Made by a program: the position numbers and the translations under genes. 64,000 bases of DNA, taken from an uncultured Clostridia bacterium. Lineage in GTDB: Bacteria; Bacillota; Clostridia; Christensenellales; CAG-917. Location of the stretch: the NCBI GenBank assembly GCA_947625145.1, contig CANQNC010000006.1, positions 1 to 64,000 of the forward strand, in the 5' to 3' direction. The notes below the pieces were generated by a model. It was not told the origin of the DNA. It saw only the letters and a list, made by a program, of their open reading frames with translations, and did no database searches. Shown in pieces: positions 57,903 through 64,000 of the stretch. Every line of letters starts with the position of its first letter. The stretch's first letter is position 1.

Positions 57903-58877
57903 ATGAAGGCTTGGCATATTCTGGATTCAAACGAAGTCAAACTTGAGGAGAGCGCCCTCGTCCGAAAGGAAGGAGAGGTGAAACTTAAGATCACTTCCAT
58001 CGCGGTCAACGCGCAGGAACTTGCGTATCTCGTCAAGGAGGATTCTCCCATTTCCGTCCCCGCTCATTCGGCGATCGCCAACGTCAGCGAAGCGGACGAG
58101 GACAGCGGGCTGAAGTTCGGCTCGCGCGTGGCGATATCCCCCTTCTTCAACGTTGAGGAAAACGGTGAGACCATCGTCAAGACAGTGGGCGTGGACGTGG
58201 ACGGATTGCTGAAAGATTTTGTTTGCGTTCCGCAGGAAAACGTGTTTCCCCTTCCCGACGGCATCACGGACGAACAGGCTGTGTTTGCGGACTATATCGC
58301 CATGGGCAACAAGGTTTTCGAGGAGATGGAGTGCGAACAAGGGGATTACGTCGTCATTGTCGGCGCGGGCACCTTGGGGCTTATCCTCTGCCAACTCGCA
58401 AGCTATTATCAGATGGTCCCCGTGCTTGTCGATCTCGACTCCGAAAAGCTGGAGCTTGCCAAAAAGTGGAACGTCAACTACGTGCTCAACCCCACCTTCG
58501 ACAACCTCGAGCGCAGGGTGGAGCAGATCACGGGCGGCAGAATGTGCGAAGCCGCCGTCTTTGCTGGAGAGGGCGTGGGCTTGAACGCGGCGATACGCCT
58601 TGTCAAAAACAAAGGGGAGATCGTGCTTGCGGGATTCTCCTTCCACGAAAAGCACACCGTCGAGACGGACAGTATCCTCAAAAAACAGCTGAGGCTCAAA
58701 GGCGTTTGCAACGGCGAGGGGGAGATATCCTCCGCCATCAACCTGCTTGCAAACAAGATCGTTCGCACGGACGGCTTGCTCAGCGCCCGCTTCGACTTCG
58801 ACAACGTGCCCAAACTTGTGGACGAATGCGTCAAATATCCTTTCAAATACTCCAACATTCTCGTGACCACCAACTGA
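57903..58877 (+). CDS. MDR-family zinc-binding-type dehydrogenase (possibly lacking catalytic zinc ligands)
   Basis: IVGAGTLGLILCQLASYY Rossmann motif, MDR layout. Confidence 0.8.
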   Translation: MKAWHILDSNEVKLEESALVRKEGEVKLKITSIAVNAQELAYLVKEDSPISVPAHSAIANVSEADEDSGLKFGSRVAISPFFNVEENGETIVKTVGVDVDGLLKDFVCVPQENVFPLPDGITDEQAVFADYIAMGNKVFEEMECEQGDYVVIVGAGTLGLILCQLASYYQMVPVLVDLDSEKLELAKKWNVNYVLNPTFDNLERRVEQITGGRMCEAAVFAGEGVGLNAAIRLVKNKGEIVLAGFSFHEKHTVETDSILKKQLRLKGVCNGEGEISSAINLLANKIVRTDGLLSARFDFDNVPKLVDECVKYPFKYSNILVTTN

Positions 58878-59358
58878 TTTGACCCGCGGGATATAGAGGC
58901 TTGAACCAAGGTATTGCAAATGTGGTTTGCAATACTTTTTCTTTTGCCGTGCTTGAATTTTGCCCCGTTTCGGCGTACGAATGGAAATTTGCATGTGAAT
59001 AGAATTCGAATACGAATGTGATTTGCTTATAAATAAGGATCTTCATGCAAATCGAACTTCGCCTGTAAATATGAATTGAAATTGCGCTTGCGCCCAAATC
59101 CGTTTGCATTTGAAGGAAAATCATTTGAGTTTTTTTGTTCGAGTTTTTGATGTTTGTCGTTTTTGCATTTAGGAAGCGCGCAAAAGAGGGCGTATGCTAG
59201 CGTGTTTGATTGCGCGAAGCGTTTTCCTTTTGAGACAGTTTTCAAAAGTCTGTCATGCGGGCGGGAGTCGATGTCTTCCTCTTCCGCCATGCCGCGCGAG
59301 TTTTGTCTTAATTTGGGCGTAAGCGATATTGCGAGGGCGGCGGGAATATAGTTTGAAT

Positions 59359-60216
59359 ATGTTTGACGGATTGATATGCGGAAGAATCGCCGTGGCGATC
59401 GCCGACAACGTTTCGGAAAATACCCTTGCGGAGCTGAGGCTTCGGATAGGCAAGCCTCCGCTTGCGATAGACATATTCGGCGAGCGGAAGAGGATTGACG
59501 AGGCGGGGGATATGACGGCAAAAATTTTGGACGGCATTTTGACGCGCGCGACAAACATGTCCGTTTACTCCGTCAGCGACGAGCTTGTGAGAGGATACAT
59601 CCCCTCGAAAAACGTCAGGATAGGCGTGGGCGGCGAGGGTGTGCTTGACGAGGGCAAGCTGATAGGCATAAAAAACATATCATATCTTGTTTTGCGGGTG
59701 CCTCGCCAGATAAAAAGCGCGGCGGACGCGCTGATAGACGGAATAATGGGCAAGGGTCAAAGACCTCGCGTCAAAAGCACGCTGATCATTTCCCCTCCGG
59801 GCGGTGGAAAGACCACTGTGCTTCGGGAGCTTGCGAGGCGGATATCCTACAAACTGAACGTGGTCGTCATAGACGAAAGATACGAGCTTGCGGCGATCTC
59901 GGACGGCGCGCCCTCCCTTGACATAGGCGAGTGCGAGGTGGTCAGCGGCGTCCCCAAACAGCTTGCGTACGAAAGTTGTGTGAGGGCGATGAGCCCCGAC
60001 GTCATCATCACGGACGAGCTTTTCAAGGCGTCCGAGGCGGAGGCGATAGAGGACGTGATGCGTTGCGGCGTAAAGGTGATCGCATCCGTCCACGGCGACG
60101 GCGTGCGAAGCCTCGAAGCCTCGAAGGTTTACGCGCCCCTTCTTCAACGCTTCGAGAGGGCGATAGTTTTAGGGCGCTATCCCGCGGGAAGAGTTGTCGA
60201 GGAAGTTGAGCTATGA
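59359..60216 (+). CDS. spoIIIAA: Stage III sporulation protein AA (ATPase)
   Basis: ISPPGGGKTTVLRELARRIS Walker A, DERYELAA, first gene of spoIIIA cluster. Confidence 0.95.
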   Translation: MFDGLICGRIAVAIADNVSENTLAELRLRIGKPPLAIDIFGERKRIDEAGDMTAKILDGILTRATNMSVYSVSDELVRGYIPSKNVRIGVGGEGVLDEGKLIGIKNISYLVLRVPRQIKSAADALIDGIMGKGQRPRVKSTLIISPPGGGKTTVLRELARRISYKLNVVVIDERYELAAISDGAPSLDIGECEVVSGVPKQLAYESCVRAMSPDVIITDELFKASEAEAIEDVMRCGVKVIASVHGDGVRSLEASKVYAPLLQRFERAIVLGRYPAGRVVEEVEL

Positions 60217-60713
60217 GCGGGACGCTCAGGCTTGTCGCGGGCGGGTTGCTCGCGTTGCTTTGCTGCTATGTGGGCGTGCTTATCAAGCGCAGATATCGGC
60301 ACAAGGAGGAGTTCTACAAATCCGCGTGCGATTTTGCGACGTATCTGTCCTCCGAGATAGGCTTCAAAAAGACTCCCATCCCCGAAATCGCCGAAAAGTT
60401 TTCAAAGGGCAAGAGCGGCGCGTTCGAGAGCTTCCTGAAAGACGTGGTGGACAGGCTGAAAAGAGGGGAGAAGGTCACCTGCGACAATACCGAGCTCGCG
60501 CGCTTCAAGACAGAGGAAAAGGAGGAGATGCTTGACTTTTTGGGCTCGCTTGGCAAGACCGAGCTCAAAGATCAGCTTGCGCTTGCGGCGCGCTTTGCGG
60601 CGCGTATGCAGGAAAGACACAAAAAATGCGAGGAGGACAGCAAACGTCTGGGCGGAATGTACTTCAAGCTGTGCGTGCTCCTCGGGCTTGCGATAATTCT
60701 GATTCTTGCGTGA
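60213..60713 (+). CDS. spoIIIAB: Stage III sporulation protein AB
   Basis: Position, size, N- and C-terminal TM segments. Confidence 0.9.
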   Translation: MSGTLRLVAGGLLALLCCYVGVLIKRRYRHKEEFYKSACDFATYLSSEIGFKKTPIPEIAEKFSKGKSGAFESFLKDVVDRLKRGEKVTCDNTELARFKTEEKEEMLDFLGSLGKTELKDQLALAARFAARMQERHKKCEEDSKRLGGMYFKLCVLLGLAIILILA

Positions 60714-60720
60714 GGTGAAT

Positions 60721-60918
60721 ATGGATACGGACATCATCTTGAAGATTGCGGGCGTCGGGCTGTTGACGGCGATCGTGTGCGTGATCCTCAAAAAGAGCGA
60801 CCGCGACGAGATCGCCACGTTCGCGACGCTTGCGGGGTTGATCATCGTCGCCGTCCTCGTCATAGACATGCTCGGCGGGCTGTTTGACACTCTCAAATCC
60901 ATTTTGTCGCTGTATTGA
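60721..60918 (+). CDS. spoIIIAC: Stage III sporulation protein AC
   Basis: 65-aa, two TM, position in cluster. Confidence 0.93.
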   Translation: MDTDIILKIAGVGLLTAIVCVILKKSDRDEIATFATLAGLIIVAVLVIDMLGGLFDTLKSILSLY

Positions 60919-60919
60919 T

Positions 60920-61306
60920 ATGATTTTCAGACTCGTCGGAATTGCGATAATCGGTGTGATAGTGGTGTCTCTTTTGCGCACCGCCAAGCCCGAATTTGCC
61001 GTGTTCGCCACCATTGCCACGGGGGTGGTGATGGTCATCACAATGCTTTCGGGGCTTGAAAAAGTCGTGCTTGCCTTTGACAAGATCGTGGACAAGAGCG
61101 GCATAGAGGACGGCGTGTTCTCCGCCGTGCTCAAAATCATCGGCATAGGCTATTTGACGGAATATTCTGCTTCCGTCGCGACGGACGCGGGCTGTGCTTC
61201 CATCGCGCAAAAACTGCAATTCGGAGGGAAGATAGTGATCTTTTTGATGAGCATGTCCATTGTCTCAGCGCTCGTGGACATAGTAACGGCGCTTGTGAAC
61301 GTATGA
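60920..61306 (+). CDS. spoIIIAD: Stage III sporulation protein AD
   Basis: Four-TM protein, position in cluster. Confidence 0.93.
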   Translation: MIFRLVGIAIIGVIVVSLLRTAKPEFAVFATIATGVVMVITMLSGLEKVVLAFDKIVDKSGIEDGVFSAVLKIIGIGYLTEYSASVATDAGCASIAQKLQFGGKIVIFLMSMSIVSALVDIVTALVNV

Positions 61307-62595
61307 AGAGGATATGCCTGAACCCGTTGCTTTTCGCGCCTCTCGACGCGCGGGAAGATGACAGGGCGCGAGGAAAAACCAAACGTCGGCTTCGCGCGCT
61401 TGTTTGCACAATCGGAGTTTTATCTCTTATTTTTGCAGTGATAATCTTTGTGTTTTGCGATACGAAACTCGCGTTCGCGCAAAAGGACAAGAGCGCGGCG
61501 GAGCTTGAAAAACAGCTCGGCGAGGCGGTGGACGACGCCATAGACGGGCTGGACGCGGACAAGTTGGAAGAATATCTCAGATCCCTTGGCGGCTATGAAA
61601 GAGAGGGGATAGGCATAGAGGACGTGAAGTCCGCGCTCAAAGCGCTTGTGCGGGGAGAGGGCGATTTCTTTTCGAGATTTCTCTCTCTGACGGGCAAGAG
61701 CGTGGGGAGATATTTCGCGGGCTTTTTGCCCGCTTGCGTGACCATGATCATCATATGCCTGCTCAACAACATGTTGGGCGGCCTCACCTCGGAGCTTTCC
61801 CGCGGCGGCACGACGGAAGTTGTGCATATGGTGTGCTATGGCGCGATCATCATCGTCCTGATGAGCGGAGTCGTCGGCGTGATAGGCACCGTGACGGACA
61901 CGGTGTACAGGCTGACCACCTTTGCCGAGGCGGTGTTTCCCCTGCTTCTCACTCTGCTGTCTATGCTGGGCGGAAGTTCCGCGGTGGCGACGTTTTCTCC
62001 GTACATGGCGGCGCTAAGCTCTGCGATCATGCAGGTGATCACGGCGGTCATTGTCCCTGCGTTCATCGCCGCGATCGTGTTTTCGGTGGTGGGGAACCTC
62101 TCGAAAAACGTAAAGCTGGACAAGCTGACAAAGCTGATCAAATCCTCATCCACGTGGCTGATGGGGATAGTGTTCGGGCTGTTCACGACGTTTTTGACCG
62201 TTCAGGGCGTGACGGGCGGAGTGGTGGACAAATTCGGCTTCAACATGGCAAAGTTTGCGCTTTCAAGCTACGTCCCCGTGCTGGGAGGATATCTTTCGGA
62301 CGGCTTCGATCTGTTCAGCGCGTCTTTGGCGCTTGTGAAAAACGCGCTGGGCTATACGGGAGTGGTCATACTTGTGTCCTCCGTGCTCTTTCCCCTTTTG
62401 CAAGTCGCGTCCTTCTCCCTGCTCATCAGGCTCACCGCGGCGATCGCGGAGCCCATCGGGGACAGCCGCGTCGCCTCTCTTCTGACGGCGGTCGCGAGCA
62501 ATATGAAGTTGCTCATAGCCGCGCTTGCGGGCGTTGCGTTTGAGTTTTTCGTGCTGCTGATGTTGCTTATCGGCTCGTGCAATATGGGGATTTAG
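61303..62595 (+). CDS. spoIIIAE: Stage III sporulation protein AE
   Basis: Large polytopic protein, position in cluster, ATGA overlap. Confidence 0.95.
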   Translation: MKRICLNPLLFAPLDAREDDRARGKTKRRLRALVCTIGVLSLIFAVIIFVFCDTKLAFAQKDKSAAELEKQLGEAVDDAIDGLDADKLEEYLRSLGGYEREGIGIEDVKSALKALVRGEGDFFSRFLSLTGKSVGRYFAGFLPACVTMIIICLLNNMLGGLTSELSRGGTTEVVHMVCYGAIIIVLMSGVVGVIGTVTDTVYRLTTFAEAVFPLLLTLLSMLGGSSAVATFSPYMAALSSAIMQVITAVIVPAFIAAIVFSVVGNLSKNVKLDKLTKLIKSSSTWLMGIVFGLFTTFLTVQGVTGGVVDKFGFNMAKFALSSYVPVLGGYLSDGFDLFSASLALVKNALGYTGVVILVSSVLFPLLQVASFSLLIRLTAAIAEPIGDSRVASLLTAVASNMKLLIAALAGVAFEFFVLLMLLIGSCNMGI

Positions 62596-62603
62596 GAGGG
62601 GTT

Positions 62604-63053
62604 ATGAGCGAGGCTGTAAAGGCGTGGATAATCTCTATCGTAGGCGTGATCTGCCTCGGCGTGTTGCTTGAGATCATGCTGCCCGAGGGGAAAACGGCGA
62701 AGTACGTGAAGGGGGCGTTTTCCCTGCTCGTCGTGTTTTGCATCGCGTCCCCTCTTCCCGCGCTTTTGAAAAGGGATACGAGTTTCGATTTCGACGGCGC
62801 GCAAGAGCAATGGGTGGACAAAGGCTACGTTTCAAACGCGTATTCCGCCTACGGCGCGCGGCTTGCGCTTGCGCTTGAGGAATACTTGCGGGACGAGGGC
62901 TATACGGCAAGGCTGGAGGTGGATCTGGACGGCGAAAACGGCAGTTTGTCGCAGATCAGGATATATCCCATGGAAGGGGACGGAGAGGAGATGGCGGCGC
63001 TTGTTCGCGAAAGGCTGGACGCGGAAGAAAATGTCGTGTTTTTGATGAGTTAG
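62604..63053 (+). CDS. spoIIIAF: Stage III sporulation protein AF
   Basis: Two N-terminal TM segments, position. Confidence 0.88.
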   Translation: MSEAVKAWIISIVGVICLGVLLEIMLPEGKTAKYVKGAFSLLVVFCIASPLPALLKRDTSFDFDGAQEQWVDKGYVSNAYSAYGARLALALEEYLRDEGYTARLEVDLDGENGSLSQIRIYPMEGDGEEMAALVRERLDAEENVVFLMS

Positions 63054-63159
63054 GGCATGGCGGGACATACGACAAAACGCAACAAAATTTGCAAGCGCGG
63101 AATGTGCGCGGCGCGTATATCGGCAGGGCGCGCGGCATAGTTTTTAAGGGAGGGCGGAT

Positions 63160-63555
63160 ATGGACGTCGAGGACGCGAGAGGCTCGGGCGTTTCGAAGTG
63201 GCTCAAAGCCGCGGGCAAAAAGCTGAAGGGCACAAAAAACATACAAATTGTCGTCGCGATATTCATAATTGCGGTTGCGTTGATCATATACTCGGGTGTA
63301 GCCGCTTCCAAGGAGAAGAAGACCGACCAAACCGTCATGACGTCCGAGGAAACGAGGCTAAGCGCGATACTCAGCAAGGTGGACGGCGCGGGAGAGGTGG
63401 AAACCATGATCTCCTCGTCGGACGGAAAGATAGTGGGCGTGCTTGTGCTCGCCGAGGGCGCGGACAGCATAAGCGTGAGGATAAGACTGCTTGAAGCCGC
63501 CGCCTGCGCGCTCGGAGTGGACAAAAATATAGTCAGCGTTTACGGCAAAAAATGA
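63160..63555 (+). CDS. spoIIIAG: Stage III sporulation protein AG (short form)
   Basis: N-terminal TM; MTSEETRLSAILSKVDGAGEVETMISSSDGKIVGVLVLAEGADSISVRIRLLEAAACALGVDKNIVSVYGKK. Confidence 0.9.
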   Translation: MDVEDARGSGVSKWLKAAGKKLKGTKNIQIVVAIFIIAVALIIYSGVAASKEKKTDQTVMTSEETRLSAILSKVDGAGEVETMISSSDGKIVGVLVLAEGADSISVRIRLLEAAACALGVDKNIVSVYGKK

Positions 63556-63595
63556 GATCAAAAAAAGTCATCAAAATGACCATATAGGAGGATAT

Positions 63596-64000
63596 ATGAA
63601 AATAAAGCCCAGAACAAAGAAAATTCTTGTGCTGTCCATCATGGTTGCGCTGCTCGTGACGACGGGCGTGCTCAACTTCGTCCTGAACGACAAGCTGACG
63701 CAAGCAAAGGATCAGCCGACAGGGAATGAAAGCCCGAGCGTCACCCAAACTTTCTTCGCGGCGGCGAGGAGCGACAGGGAAGCGACCAGAGAATCCGAAT
63801 TTCTCTATCTCGACGCCATAATCCAATCCGAATCCAGCTCGACAAGCGCAAAGACCACCGCGGAAGAGCAGAAGATGCTTCTTGTCGAGCGCATGGAAAA
63901 GGAACTCGAACTCGAAACCGGCATCAAAGCGAGGGGCTTCGAGGACGCAATAGTGACCATCGGCGACGGCGGCATCATAGTTGTGGTCGGCACGGAGGAG
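63596..64000 (+). CDS. spoIIIAH: Stage III sporulation protein AH (3' truncated by window)
   Basis: MKIKPRTKKILVLSIMVALLVTTGVLNFVLNDKL...FFAAARSDREATRESEFLYLDAII; SD aggagg. Confidence 0.9.
   Translation, partial: MKIKPRTKKILVLSIMVALLVTTGVLNFVLNDKLTQAKDQPTGNESPSVTQTFFAAARSDREATRESEFLYLDAIIQSESSSTSAKTTAEEQKMLLVERMEKELELETGIKARGFEDAIVTIGDGGIIVVVGTEE

Overview
The window is about 64 kb of dense bacterial chromosome, moderately GC-rich, from a spore-forming Bacillota (Clostridia-like). That placement rests on a contiguous spoIIIAA-AG cluster with spoIIIAH running off the end, a dnaX-ybaB-recR cluster and a type III pantothenate kinase. Most of the content is core metabolism, transport and cell-surface genes. 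I saw no rRNA, tRNA, CRISPR array, prophage or transposase. The most unusual content is non-coding. (1) A ~540-bp degenerate tandem array with an almost exact 10-bp period (consensus about CGACATAAAT, ending in three perfect 20-bp copies) fills the gap between dnaX and ybaB. (2) Several other intergenic spaces carry their own unrelated degenerate tandem arrays (periods of about 22, 22-23, 27, 29-32, 40 and 48 bp). (3) Several genes (dnaX, fumarase alpha, thiamine pyrophosphokinase, a TspO-like gene, spoIIIAA) have a -10-like hexamer 6-7 nt before the start codon and no Shine-Dalgarno, which predicts leaderless mRNAs. Other observations are a shortened isopropylmalate-dehydrogenase-like protein with altered catalytic positions, a 60-aa Cys/Gly-rich hydrophobic miniprotein, an XRE-regulator/BspA-like lipoprotein switch with a palindromic operator inside the promoter, and a ~2440-aa MBG/YDG-repeat surface protein preceded by a C10 tract and a 5' hairpin. 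All calls are from reading the sequence; no searches were run.
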